Shown here piece after piece: positions 51,613 to 60,706 of a DNA stretch of 64,000 nt; within the stretch, counting starts at the first letter, position 1; the number at the start of each line of letters is the position of its first letter. Source of the DNA: Burkholderiales bacterium (GTDB lineage: Bacteria; Pseudomonadota; Gammaproteobacteria; Burkholderiales; SG8-41); assembly GCA_030683105.1 (NCBI GenBank), contig JAUXMZ010000056.1:28532-92531 (forward strand), written 5' to 3'. The notes beneath the pieces are model-generated. The model made no database searches, was not told where the DNA came from, and worked only from the letters and a program-made list of their open reading frames with translations. Position numbers and translations under genes: made by a program.

Positions 51613-53010
51613 TCAGGCCCCCGCCTGACTGGCCGCGCTCTGCTGCAGCAGCTTGAGCATCGCCGCGGCCTTGTCGAAGGTTTCCTGATACTCGTCCTCG
51701 AGCCGCGAGTCGGCGACGATGCCGCCGCCGGCCCAGAAGCGGATCACGCCGCCTGAATTGACCAGCGTGCGGATCGCGATGCTGGTGTCCATGTTGCCGT
51801 CGAAGCCGAGGTAGCCGATCGCGCCGCAGTAGACGCCGCGGCGGTTCGGTTCAAGTTCCTCGATGATCTGCATCGCGCGCAGCTTGGGCGCGCCGGTGAT
51901 CGAGCCGCCGGGAAAACATCCGCGCAGCAGATCGAGCGCATCGTGTCCGCGCGCAAGCGTCCCGGTCACCGTGCTCACCAGGTGATGCACTGTGGCAAAA
52001 CTCTCGACCTCGAACAGCTTCGGCACCCGGATCGAGTTCAGCGCGCAGTTCTTCGATAAATCGTTGCGCAGCAGATCAACGATCATGACATTCTCGGCGC
52101 GGTCTTTCGCGCTGTTGCGCAGTTCTTCCACGAGTTCAGCGTCCAGCCGCGGATGCCCGGCGCGCGGCCGCGTGCCCTTGATCGGCCGCGTCTCCACCCG
52201 GCCGCCCTGCACTTTAAGGAACCGCTCCGGCGACGCCGACAGGATTTGGGCGTTCGGCGTGCTCAGATAAGCCGAGAACGGCGCCGGGTTGATGACCCGC
52301 AGTGCCTGATAGGCGAGCCACGGGTCGCCGCTTGCCGCCGCCGCAAAGCGCTGCGCGAGATTGACCTGATAGCAATCGCCGTTGCGGATGAATTCGTGGA
52401 TGCGTTCGAAGGCGCGGCCGTAAAATTCGCGCGTCATGTTGGACGCCACCGGCGAGGTGACCCGGAACGGCGCGCGCTGCTTTTCCTTCACCGGTGCGCT
52501 GAAACGCTGAACCAGACTGTTCCATTTGATGTCGGTGTCGGGATCGCGCCCCTGCCCGATGAGCCAGCTCCTGCGCTCCTGGTGATCGACCACCAGCGCC
52601 CAGTCGTAAATGCCGATCGCCATCTCGGGCAGCTTCTCGGCATCCTCGGCCAGCGCAGGCAGGTGTTCCAGGCGGCGCCCGAGGTCGTAGCTGATATATC
52701 CAATCGCACCGCCGCAAAACGGCAGATCCACATCGGCCGGACTGCATGCGGCATCCATGTCCAGATGGCGCCTGAGCAGCACAAACGGATCCTCGCGCGA
52801 GAGTTCGATGCCGTCGGTGTAAATCTCAGTCAGGTTGCCGCGCGTGATGAGGCGCATGTACGGCTGCGCGGCGAGAATGTCGTAACGCGACTGGCCCGGG
52901 TGATGCCGGCCGCTGTCGAGAAACACCGCCCACGGCAGATCGACGACGGACTCGAACAGCGCGGCGCTGTCGGCGTGATAAGGAAGTTCAGTCAGCAGGG
53001 GCGTGGGCAT
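51613..53010 (-). CDS. pabB: Aminodeoxychorismate synthase component I
   Basis: 465 residues, chorismate-using enzyme. The C-terminal catalytic domain has ETRPIKGTRPRAGHP (the lysine of PabB-type proteins), ELRNSAKDRAENVMIVDLLRNDLS, FPGGSITGAPKLRAM and YCGAIGYLGFDGNMD. It adds ammonia from a PabA partner to chorismate for p-aminobenzoate and folate. The PIKGT motif supports PabB over TrpE. Start lacks a clear ribosome site. Confidence 0.92.
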   Translation of the reverse strand: MPTPLLTELPYHADSAALFESVVDLPWAVFLDSGRHHPGQSRYDILAAQPYMRLITRGNLTEIYTDGIELSREDPFVLLRRHLDMDAACSPADVDLPFCGGAIGYISYDLGRRLEHLPALAEDAEKLPEMAIGIYDWALVVDHQERRSWLIGQGRDPDTDIKWNSLVQRFSAPVKEKQRAPFRVTSPVASNMTREFYGRAFERIHEFIRNGDCYQVNLAQRFAAAASGDPWLAYQALRVINPAPFSAYLSTPNAQILSASPERFLKVQGGRVETRPIKGTRPRAGHPRLDAELVEELRNSAKDRAENVMIVDLLRNDLSKNCALNSIRVPKLFEVESFATVHHLVSTVTGTLARGHDALDLLRGCFPGGSITGAPKLRAMQIIEELEPNRRGVYCGAIGYLGFDGNMDTSIAIRTLVNSGGVIRFWAGGGIVADSRLEDEYQETFDKAAAMLKLLQQSAASQAGA

Positions 53011-53056
53011 ATGTAATTTTATCAGGTGCTTCCAAGTTCAAAAAAAGCATGAACGC

Positions 53057-53148
53057 CATCCCTCTCCCTTGATCCCTCTCCCCGCGGGGAGAGGGAAAAC
53101 AGTTGCCTCCTCTCTCCCTTGGGAGAGAGGTCGGGAGAGAGGGTCGGG
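53057..53148. repeat. GC-rich hairpin repeat, further copy
   Basis: CCCTCTCCCCG-CGGGGAGAGGG, then GTTGCCTC and CTCTCTCCC-TTGGGAGAGAG followed by GTCGGGAGAGAGGG. Same block order as the hrpA copy. It lies between pabB and the frmA stop; 53149-53234 shows nothing else. Confidence 0.8.
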
Positions 53149-53234
53149 CACGAAGGAAAAACTAATTAATTAATATAATCATATACTTATGTGATTTCAC
53201 CAGAGGTACGCAGTGCTCGGCCCGGGTTGCGTGT

Positions 53235-54344
53235 TTAGTACACCACCACGCTGCGTATCGATTCACCGCTGTGCATCAGCTCGAATCCCCGGTTGATGTC
53301 TTCGAGTTTGAGATGGTGCGTGATCAGGTCGTCGATGTTGATCCTGCCGTCCATGTACCAGTCGACGATCTTCGGCACGTCGCGCCGGCCTTTCGCGCCG
53401 CCAAACGCCGTGCCCTTCCACACGCGCCCGGTGACCCACTGGAACGGGCGCGTTTTGATTTCCTGCCCTGCGCCGGCGACCCCGATGATCACCGACACGC
53501 CCCACCCCTTGTGACAGCACTCCAGCGCCTGGCGCATGAGATCGACGTTGCCTATGCACTCGAAACTGTAATCCGCGCCGCCCTTGGTCAGACTTACGAG
53601 ATAAGGCACCAGATCGCCTTCGACATCCTGCGGATTGACGAAATGCGTCATGCCGAACTTCTCCGCAAGCGCCTTGCGCGCCGGATTGATGTCGACCCCG
53701 ACGATCATGTTGGCACCGGCCAGTCGCGCACCCTGGACCACGTTCAGCCCGATTCCACCCAGACCGAACACCACGACATTGGCCCCCGGCTCGACTTTCG
53801 CGGTATTGATCACCGCGCCTATGCCCGTGGTCACGCCGCAGCCGATGTAACACACCTTGTCGAACGGCGCGTCCTCGCGGATTTTTGCCAGCGCGATATC
53901 AGGCACGACCGTGAAATTTGAAAAGGTAGAGGTACCCATGTAGTGCAGTAGTTTTTTTCCTGCCAAAGAAAAACGGCTGCTGCCGTCGGGCATCACCCCC
54001 TGGCCCTGGGTCACGCGTATCGCCTGGCACAAATTGGTCTTGCCCGAAATGCAGTATTCGCACTGGCGGCACTCCGGCACATACAGCGGGATGACGTGAT
54101 CGCCTTTCCTGAGCGTCGTCACGCCCGGGCCGATATCGACGACCACGCCGGCGCCCTCGTGGCCGAGGATCGCCGGGAACAGCCCTTCCGGGTCGGCGCC
54201 CGAGAGCGTGAAGTCATCGGTATGGCAAATGCCCGTGGCTTTGATCTCGACCAGCACCTCGCCCGCTTTCGGCCCTTCGAGGTCGACGGTTTCAATGGTC
54301 AGCGGCGCACCGGCTTTGTGTGCAACAGCGGCTTTGACTTTCAT
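53235..54344 (-). CDS. frmA: S-(hydroxymethyl)glutathione dehydrogenase / class III alcohol dehydrogenase
   Basis: 369 residues, zinc-dependent MDR. Catalytic zinc ligands ICHTDDFTLSG and GHEGAGVV; structural zinc cysteines PECRQCEYCISGKTNLCQ; class III feature GVMPDGSSRFS; coenzyme loop GLGGIGLNVVQGA. It oxidises the formaldehyde-glutathione adduct. No fghA (S-formylglutathione hydrolase) follows. The ATG at 54344 sits right after GGAGGGAGGA; an upstream TTG is rejected. Confidence 0.94.
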   Translation of the reverse strand: MKVKAAVAHKAGAPLTIETVDLEGPKAGEVLVEIKATGICHTDDFTLSGADPEGLFPAILGHEGAGVVVDIGPGVTTLRKGDHVIPLYVPECRQCEYCISGKTNLCQAIRVTQGQGVMPDGSSRFSLAGKKLLHYMGTSTFSNFTVVPDIALAKIREDAPFDKVCYIGCGVTTGIGAVINTAKVEPGANVVVFGLGGIGLNVVQGARLAGANMIVGVDINPARKALAEKFGMTHFVNPQDVEGDLVPYLVSLTKGGADYSFECIGNVDLMRQALECCHKGWGVSVIIGVAGAGQEIKTRPFQWVTGRVWKGTAFGGAKGRRDVPKIVDWYMDGRINIDDLITHHLKLEDINRGFELMHSGESIRSVVVY

Positions 54345-54383
54345 TCCTCCCTCCAAAAAAACTTAAAAAAGCCAATTCTATAT

Positions 54384-54563
54384 TAGCCACAGAGATCACA
54401 GAGGACACAGAGAAAAACATACCGGATTTTCCGAGTCTGCGGCAGAAGTGCTTATGCCATGTGCTGCGCAACGATTGAAAAAAATTGTCCTTGCCGCACA
54501 CGGTTTTATCCCGGTTGTAGTTTTTGGTTTTCTCTGTGTCCTCTGTGATCTCTGTGGCTAAAT
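54384..54563. repeat. Paired 9-mer repeat array, copy i
   Basis: Left arm 54384-54414 (TAGCCACAGAG, ATCACAGAG, GACACAGAG), right arm 54531-54563 the inverse (CTCTGTGTC, CTCTGTGAT, CTCTGTGGCTAA). It fills the space between divergent frmA and gluQ and so lies over both likely promoters. Confidence 0.9.
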
Positions 54564-54588
54564 ATCTTTTAGCATTACACTGTAGCGC

Positions 54589-55491
54589 ATGAAACCGTAT
54601 CGCGGCCGCTTCGCACCCTCGCCCACCGGGCCGCTGCACTTCGGCTCTCTGGTGGCTGCGGTCGGCAGCTATCTCGAAGCAAAAACCCGCGGTGGCGACT
54701 GGCTGGTGCGCATCGAGGATCTCGATCCGCCGCGCGAGGTGCCGGGCGCCGCCGACGACATTCTGCGCACGCTCGTAGCCTGCGGCATGACCTGGGATGG
54801 GGCTGTCGTTTATCAAGGCACGCGCGGCGACGCCTATCATGCCGCTCTGCATGAGTTACGCCAACTCAACCGGATCTATCCGTGCGCATGCAGCCGGCGC
54901 GAGATCGCCGATTCCGCAATCTCCGGCATCGAAGGCTACGTGTATCCCGGCACCTGCCGCACCGGTTTGCCCCCGGGCAAGGTCGCGCGCGCGCTGCGTG
55001 TCGACACGCGCGGCGCCGCCATCGAATTCGACGATGCCGTGCAGGGCCGCATGGCACAGAACCTGGAAACCGAAATCGGCGATTTCGTGCTGTACCGGGC
55101 TGACCGGGTTTTCGCCTACCAGCTTGCCGTGGTCGTGGACGACGCGGAACAGGGCATCACTCACGTGGTGCGCGGCGCCGACCTGATCGATTCCACCGCG
55201 CGCCAGATCTACCTGCAGCGGTTGCTCGGCCTGCCCGCGCCACGTTATGCCCATCTGCCGGTCGCGGTAAATGCGGACGGCGAGAAACTCAGCAAACAGA
55301 CGCTGGCCAGTCCCATCGATGCAGATCGACCATTACCGCATCTGGTGCAAGCACTGGTTTTCCTGGGACAGCAACCGCCATCAGACATGGCTTCCTCCAG
55401 CACACGTGCGCTATGGCAGTGGGCGCTGGAGAACTGGCGGCTGGAGCGCGTGCCGAAACTGCTCAGAATTGAAGTTCACAAAGAGCATTAA
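54589..55491 (+). CDS. gluQ: Glutamyl-Q tRNA(Asp) synthetase
   Basis: 300 residues, a truncated GluRS without an anticodon-binding domain. HIGH-like PTGPLHFGSLVAAVGSYLEA, WLVRIEDLDPPR, zinc ligands CACSRREI with YPGTCR, and the KMSKS-like GEKLSKQTL. It attaches glutamate to queuosine of tRNA-Asp. The last codons and the TAA lie within a repeat arm, giving the tail VHKEH. Confidence 0.92.
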   Translation: MKPYRGRFAPSPTGPLHFGSLVAAVGSYLEAKTRGGDWLVRIEDLDPPREVPGAADDILRTLVACGMTWDGAVVYQGTRGDAYHAALHELRQLNRIYPCACSRREIADSAISGIEGYVYPGTCRTGLPPGKVARALRVDTRGAAIEFDDAVQGRMAQNLETEIGDFVLYRADRVFAYQLAVVVDDAEQGITHVVRGADLIDSTARQIYLQRLLGLPAPRYAHLPVAVNADGEKLSKQTLASPIDADRPLPHLVQALVFLGQQPPSDMASSSTRALWQWALENWRLERVPKLLRIEVHKEH

Positions 55492-55630
55492 CGCAAAGGT
55501 TCGCAAAGTAAGACAAGAACAGAAATTACCTGAAATAGTGCAATCATAATTAAAGGTGCGAGGTTTTAATTATCATTTGATTTGTTTTTCCTTAGCGAAC
55601 CTTTGCGCCCTTTGCGTTAATGCTCTTTTT
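55480..55630. repeat. Paired repeat array, copy j (AACGCAAAG variant)
   Basis: Left arm 55480-55510 (AAAGAGCATT, AACGCAAAG, GTTCGCAAAG); right arm 55590-55630 is its inverse, ending TTAATGCTCTTTTT. The first 12 bases overlap the end of gluQ including its stop codon. Lies between convergent genes. Confidence 0.88.
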
Positions 55631-55645
55631 GATTCTAAGCACCAG

Positions 55646-56866
55646 TCAAATTACCCCGCGCTCGCGCAGGATGCTTATCGCCTCGGCGCTATAGCCAGCC
55701 TCCCCCAGCACAGCTTCGGTGTCGGCGCCGACCGGCCGCGGCGGCGTGTCCGCCTGCGGTCCGTCGTGCTCGAATCGAAACGGCGCCAGCGGCACCTTGA
55801 AGTCGCGGGTAAGCCCGGTCTGCTGCATAGGGAAAGTATGAAACAGCCCGCGCGAGGCGGTCTGCTCATCGGCCAGGCAATCCGGTATGGTGCGCACGCG
55901 GCCCGCCGGCACGCACAGTTCGCAGAGCAGCGTTTCCCATTCCAGCGCGGTGCGCATCATCAGCGCCTGCTGCAACGCGGCGCGCAATTCCTTTACATGG
56001 CCGCGCCGCGCCGCTGGATCGGCAAAACGCGGATCGCCGTTGAGCGCCTCCAACCCGAGACCCTGCAACAGGTGCTGGTACTGATGTTCTTCGTTGATGG
56101 CGAGCGCCAGCAGACCCTCGGCGGTGTTAAACGTGGTCGACGCCGGCGCCCGGCTCGACGCATCGTTGCCCCCGGGCTTTGGCGCAACACCGGTATTCAG
56201 ATAGGCCGTGACGACCGAGGCCATGAGCATCATCGTCGTATCGAGCATGGATAGATCAATGTGCTGGCCAACTCCCGTGCGGCTGCGCTGGTAGAGCGCG
56301 GCCGAAACCGCATAGGCCGCCGCTATGCCCGTCGCGTAGTCAATGACGGGCGGGCCCACCTTGAGCGGCGCGCTCTCCTCAGTGCCGGTGATGCTCATCA
56401 GTCCGGACCATGCCTGGATCACGCTGTCATAAGCGGGATGATCCTGCTTGGGCCCGGTGTTGCCGTAGGCGGTGATGGAACAGAAAATCACATTGGGATT
56501 GACCGCTTTGACATCTTCGTAGCCGATGCCGCGTTTCACCGCCGAGCCCGTGCGCAGGTTCTGCACCACCACGTCGGCGCCCGCGGCGAGCTTGAGGAAA
56601 ATCTCGCGGCCCTCGGGTTTATCGAGATCGAGCGCAAGAAAGCGCTTGTTGGCCGATTGCGTCATGAACCCGAGCGACATGCCCTGCCTGCCGAAGGACG
56701 GGTCGGCTTCGGCGCGCCAGCGCACCGATTCGCCGCGGCCGGGCCGCTCGATCTTGATGACGTCCGCGCCAAGCAGACCGAGCTGGTAGGCGCAGAACGG
56801 GCCCGCGAGCACCCGCGTCAGATCGAGAACTTTAATGCCAGTGAATGGACGTTGATCAGCCACCAT
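55646..56866 (-). CDS. CaiB/BaiF family CoA-transferase
   Basis: 406 residues, class III CoA transferase. Family landmarks: FTGIKVLDLTRVLAGPFCAY, LGADVIKIERPGRGE, NKRFLALDLDKPEG, the catalytic aspartate in QHIDLSMLDTT (about residue 170) and GNDASSRAPAS. It moves CoA between organic acids such as carnitine, oxalate or benzylsuccinate; the substrate is not readable. AAGGA lies 6 nt before the ATG. Confidence 0.9.
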   Translation of the reverse strand: MVADQRPFTGIKVLDLTRVLAGPFCAYQLGLLGADVIKIERPGRGESVRWRAEADPSFGRQGMSLGFMTQSANKRFLALDLDKPEGREIFLKLAAGADVVVQNLRTGSAVKRGIGYEDVKAVNPNVIFCSITAYGNTGPKQDHPAYDSVIQAWSGLMSITGTEESAPLKVGPPVIDYATGIAAAYAVSAALYQRSRTGVGQHIDLSMLDTTMMLMASVVTAYLNTGVAPKPGGNDASSRAPASTTFNTAEGLLALAINEEHQYQHLLQGLGLEALNGDPRFADPAARRGHVKELRAALQQALMMRTALEWETLLCELCVPAGRVRTIPDCLADEQTASRGLFHTFPMQQTGLTRDFKVPLAPFRFEHDGPQADTPPRPVGADTEAVLGEAGYSAEAISILRERGVI

Positions 56867-56884
56867 TACACTTCCTTAAAGGAT

Positions 56885-57100
56885 GAAAGCATGAACACGA
56901 AGGACACGAAGGACACAAAGGAAATCAGATCAAACAGAATAAAACCGAGCAATACTTTTATGTCTGATCGCTGAAACTGTCGATTAAATAAGTACTCAAC
57001 TGTGTCCGTAAATATGATCCAGAATATTTAATTATTTTTGCCCTTCCTTTGTGTCCTTCGTGTCCTTCGTGTCCTTCGTGTCCTTCGTGTCTATGCTTTT
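56885..57100. repeat. Paired 9-mer repeat array, copy k (GACACGAAG variant)
   Basis: Left arm 56885-56922 (AAAGCATG, AACACGAAG, GACACGAAG, GACACAAAG); right arm 57043-57100 with CTTTGTGTC and four CTTCGTGTC units, then TATGCTTTT. Between two minus-strand genes. Confidence 0.9.
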
Positions 57101-57113
57101 TCGTTTTTCTTGA

Positions 57114-57995
57114 TTAGCGCGCAAGCGCAGCAACCGGAATGCTGCCAGCATTCGCAAGACGCGTTTTCTCGGCGGCGACAGCGACGATCAGCTCGCGGAT
57201 GCGCGGTATGACCTCGCGCGCCGCTTCCTCGCCGGCCGCCATGTTTTCGATCTTGTGGTTGAAGTCAGTCATGCGCGCACGTATGGTCGGCGGCCGGATC
57301 ACGACATCGGCCAGCGCGGCGTCCGCCGAGCCGCGCCAGGACACGTCCACCGCGATCACGATATCCGCCCCCATCGAACGCGCCACCGGCGCCGGCACGC
57401 GGCTGACCATCCCGCCATCGACATATTCCGCACCGCTGATGATCACCGGCCAGAACATCTTAGGCACGCTGGCCGAAGCGCGCACAGCAAGACCGGTGTT
57501 GCCGCGATTGAATACTTTCATGCGATTGGACTCGCGCTCCGCCGCGATTGCGGCGAACGGTTTGCCCAGCGCCTCGATCGGCCGGTTGCCGAGCGTTTCG
57601 TTAACAAAAGCCTGCAGGCGGCCGCCTTCGATCATGCCGGGACCAAACAGCGTGAAATCGAACAAATCGCTGTCTTCGACCTCCAGCGCGATTTTTTCCA
57701 GCGCCGCCGAACGATGGCCGCCCGCATAAAGCGAGGCAACGATAGCGCCGGAACTGGCGCCGACCACAAGATCGGGCTCGATGCCCGCGGCTTCCAGCGC
57801 CTTGATGACGCCGACGTGAGCGAAACCCCGGGAACCGCCGGCGCCGAGCACGAGACCGATCACCGGCCGCTGGGACTTGAGCGGCGTGAACTGCACGGTG
57901 CGCGGCGCATCTTCGCCGGTGTAATTGACGGGTGCTGTAGCGCACGCAGAAAGCGCGGCCACCAGTGCCAGACTGATCCATTTACGCAAAGCCAT
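57114..57995 (-). CDS. Patatin-like phospholipase lipoprotein (RssA-like)
   Basis: 293 residues. Lipobox ALSACAT near residue 17. The patatin domain has the oxyanion loop LGAGGSRGFAHVGVIKAL, the nucleophile GASSGAIVASLYAGG (Ser, about residue 82) and the catalytic Asp in YVDGGMVSRVP. Likely a membrane-anchored lipid acyl hydrolase facing the periplasm. Confidence 0.9.
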   Translation of the reverse strand: MALRKWISLALVAALSACATAPVNYTGEDAPRTVQFTPLKSQRPVIGLVLGAGGSRGFAHVGVIKALEAAGIEPDLVVGASSGAIVASLYAGGHRSAALEKIALEVEDSDLFDFTLFGPGMIEGGRLQAFVNETLGNRPIEALGKPFAAIAAERESNRMKVFNRGNTGLAVRASASVPKMFWPVIISGAEYVDGGMVSRVPAPVARSMGADIVIAVDVSWRGSADAALADVVIRPPTIRARMTDFNHKIENMAAGEEAAREVIPRIRELIVAVAAEKTRLANAGSIPVAALAR

Positions 57996-58208
57996 GATGC
58001 TAATTTTATCCTAATTGAGGCACATCAAAGACATCGTTGAAGTCAACAGGTTCAATGCGCAAACGTGCAAGTTGCGAATCCCAAACAAACCCGCCACAAT
58101 CCAGCGCTCACGCCAGGGTCTTTTGTTGATTGGATCTCACGCGGTAATTGTTGCAGGCCCCAGGGTGATTGAAGTAAATAATAGAATGCCAAACATGAAG
58201 AGGAACCA

Positions 58209-59192
58209 ATGAAGCTGATCAAAGTTGTGTGTTTCGCCGTGACGGCAGCCTTTGCGGGCAGCGCCGCGACGGCTATGGCCGCCGCTGCCGTTAAAGACTT
58301 CCCCAACCGCCCCATCCGCATGCTCGTACCCAATGCGCCAGGCAGTTCGGTGGATACCCTGGGGCGCATTTTCGCCCACGCCCTGACCAATGTCAGCGGC
58401 CAGCAGGTGGTCATAGACAACCGCGCCGGAGCCGGCGGCATACTCGGCATGGAAATCGGCAAGAACGCCAATCCCGACGGCTATACGGTGGTTTCGGCAT
58501 CCACCGCGGCCATGGTGATCGGGCCGCACATCCACAAGAAGCTGCCGTTCCATCCGATCAAGGATTATGAATTTATTTCGCTGTTCGGCGTCACGCCCAA
58601 CATCCTGGTGGTCAATCCGTCGCTGCCGGTCAAGAACGTGAAGGAACTGATCGATCTGGCCAAATTAAAAAGCGGACACCTCAACATGGCTTCAGCCGGC
58701 CCCGGCGCGCAAAGCCATCTCGCCGGCGTGTTGCTGATGCAGCTCGGGAAATTCCAGTCGCTGCACGTGCCGTATAAAGGCGGCGGCGCATCAGTCGCGG
58801 CAGTGGTCGCGGGGGAATCGCAGTGGACCATCACTCCCGCGCCGGCGGTGGCCGGCCTGATCCAGTCCGGCAAGCTGCGCGCGATAGCTCAAAGCCTGGG
58901 AAAGCGCGATCCGCTGCTCGAGAACATGCCTACGGTCGCCGAAACGGTGAAAGGCTATGAATACAGCGGCTGGAATGGGCTGCTCGCGCCCAAGGGCACG
59001 CCCAAGCCCGTACTCGACAAGCTGCGCGCGCTTTTGCTCAAGGCCGTGGAAACCCCCGAACTCAAGAACGGTTTCGCCAAACAATATACCCAGGTCGCCA
59101 CCAACACCCCCGATGTATTCCGCAAGTTCGTGGAAAAGGAAATCGCGGATATGGCCCCGGTCGTCAAGGAAGCGGGACTCAAGGTCGAATAA
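58209..59192 (+). CDS. Bug family (TTT) periplasmic substrate-binding protein, 2
   Basis: 327 residues. Signal peptide (MKLIKVVCFAVTAAFAGSA, cleavage near AMA-AAA), then FPNRPIRMLVPNAPGSSVD, RAGAGGILGMEIGKNANPDG and VPYKGGGASVAAVVAGE. GAGGA lies 5 nt before the ATG. It is closely similar to the protein at 61397, with the same GGGASVAA motif, so these two may be paralogs. A strong terminator follows. Confidence 0.93.
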   Translation: MKLIKVVCFAVTAAFAGSAATAMAAAAVKDFPNRPIRMLVPNAPGSSVDTLGRIFAHALTNVSGQQVVIDNRAGAGGILGMEIGKNANPDGYTVVSASTAAMVIGPHIHKKLPFHPIKDYEFISLFGVTPNILVVNPSLPVKNVKELIDLAKLKSGHLNMASAGPGAQSHLAGVLLMQLGKFQSLHVPYKGGGASVAAVVAGESQWTITPAPAVAGLIQSGKLRAIAQSLGKRDPLLENMPTVAETVKGYEYSGWNGLLAPKGTPKPVLDKLRALLLKAVETPELKNGFAKQYTQVATNTPDVFRKFVEKEIADMAPVVKEAGLKVE

Positions 59193-59246
59193 ATCCGAGT
59201 CTAAACTCGGATTTATTAAACGGGCGCCAGCAGGCGCCCGTTTTTT
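59188..59246 (+). terminator. Double hairpin terminator
   Basis: First a 13-bp inverted repeat overlapping the stop (AATAAATCCGAGT and its inverse, 59188-59217), then a GC stem CGGGCGCC-AGCA-GGCGCCCG (59221-59240) followed by six T. The second is a textbook intrinsic terminator. Confidence 0.92.
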
Positions 59247-59314
59247 CCGGGGTATGTGATGCAGTAATGGTAATGTGGTCGGCGACAGAGAGCACCGATA
59301 GAAAAGGACGAGCC

Positions 59315-60466
59315 ATGCCCCCATCCGCTGATGCCCAAATCCCCGATGCGCTGGTTCCCGGCGGCTCGCGCAGTCTGGACGCGCTCAAGCACGAAGTGCA
59401 GCGCCGCGCCGATCGCGGCATGCCGCCGCTGGGCGGCATCAGTCCCGAGGACGCCCGCGCCGCGCTCGTGCAAATCGACAGCCTGAGCCGCGAACAATGG
59501 GCGCTGGCGTGGAGCAGCATAGCCGACCAGCACTTTGCCCAGGCGCAGTCTTCCCCCGCGTCCGCGCGCGAGCATTATTGGCACGCCTGGCGTCTGCATC
59601 ACTTTGCGCGCTGGCCGGTGGAAAACACGCCGGCCAAGCAGCGGGCCAAGCAGCGCGCGCTCGAGGCTTTCCGCAGCTATAGCCGCCTGCTCGATCCGAC
59701 GATGGAAGTGGTGCGCATACCGTTCGAAGGCCGGGAAATCGTGGCCTATTTGCGGCTGCCCGCGAACGTGCGCCCCGCGCCGCTCGTCTTCGGCATCGCC
59801 GGGCTCGATTCGCGCAAGGAAGACATTGCCGCTTTCTCCGACCGCTATCTGCAGCAAGGCGTCGGCCTGTTTGCGATCGACCTTCCGGGCACCGGAGAAG
59901 CGCCGATCGCCACCGCGACGACCGACAGCGACCGCATGTTTTCCGCCGCGCTCGACTATCTCGCGACGCGTCCCGACGTCGACGCCGCGCGCATCGTGGT
60001 GCAGGGACGCAGCTGGAGCGGCTACTGGGCCGCCAAGCTCGCGCATACCGAGCGCGCGCGCCTGCGCGGCACCGTGGTGCACGGCGGACCGGTCCACGGC
60101 TATTTCCAGCCGGACTGGCTGCCGCGGTCGCTCGCGTCCGACGAGTATCTTTACGATTACTTTCCGGCTACGGCCGCGCTGTTCGGCGCCGACAGCATGG
60201 AAGACCTGCTGGCACGGGCAAAGAAATTCTCGCTGCGCGATTCAGGACTACTGGATCAGCCTTCAGCGCCGATGCTGCTGGTCAACGGTGCCCGCGATTC
60301 GCAGATCCCGATCGCGGACGTGTTCGTGCTGTTCGAGCACGGCGACGCCAAGGAAGCCTGGGTCAACCCGGCCGGCGGCCACATGGGGCGCTCGCCCGAG
60401 TGGCCCGCGAATGCGATTTTCGAACAAGTGGTGATGCCGTGGATGCTGCGGCGGCTGCAGTCCTGA
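59315..60466 (+). CDS. Alpha/beta hydrolase (FrsA/DUF1100-like esterase)
   Basis: About 383 residues. An N-terminal helical part (about 1-130) precedes an alpha/beta hydrolase core: LVFGIAGLDSRKED, the nucleophile VVQGRSWSGYWAAKL (Ser), the acid in NGARDSQIPI and the histidine in NPAGGHMGRSPEW. This resembles helical-cap hydrolases such as FrsA; the substrate is unknown. AAGGA lies before the ATG at 59315, so an upstream ATG is rejected. Confidence 0.85.
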   Translation: MPPSADAQIPDALVPGGSRSLDALKHEVQRRADRGMPPLGGISPEDARAALVQIDSLSREQWALAWSSIADQHFAQAQSSPASAREHYWHAWRLHHFARWPVENTPAKQRAKQRALEAFRSYSRLLDPTMEVVRIPFEGREIVAYLRLPANVRPAPLVFGIAGLDSRKEDIAAFSDRYLQQGVGLFAIDLPGTGEAPIATATTDSDRMFSAALDYLATRPDVDAARIVVQGRSWSGYWAAKLAHTERARLRGTVVHGGPVHGYFQPDWLPRSLASDEYLYDYFPATAALFGADSMEDLLARAKKFSLRDSGLLDQPSAPMLLVNGARDSQIPIADVFVLFEHGDAKEAWVNPAGGHMGRSPEWPANAIFEQVVMPWMLRRLQS

Positions 60467-60490
60467 GAACCCGCAACAAAATCAAGAACA

Positions 60491-60676
60491 AGCCACAGAC
60501 AACACCATCAGCCACAGAGAACACAGAGAGCACAGAGGGTAAAAACTTACTGTAGAAAAAAAGGGTTGTGCATCGATGGCTTGGGCGGAGATATCCAAAA
60601 ACGACAGCATGGAATTATTGGTGATCTCGGAATCTGTATTTTCTCTGTGCTCTCTGTGTTCTCTGTGGCTAGTGCA
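60491..60676. repeat. Paired 9-mer repeat array, copy l
   Basis: Left arm 60491-60540 (AGCCACAGA, then GCCACAGAG, AACACAGAG, AGCACAGAG), right arm 60641-60672 its inverse ending CTCTGTGGCTA. Between convergent genes. Confidence 0.88.
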
Positions 60677-60706
60677 TTTTGATTTTGAACGTGTTCTTAT
60701 CGGCGG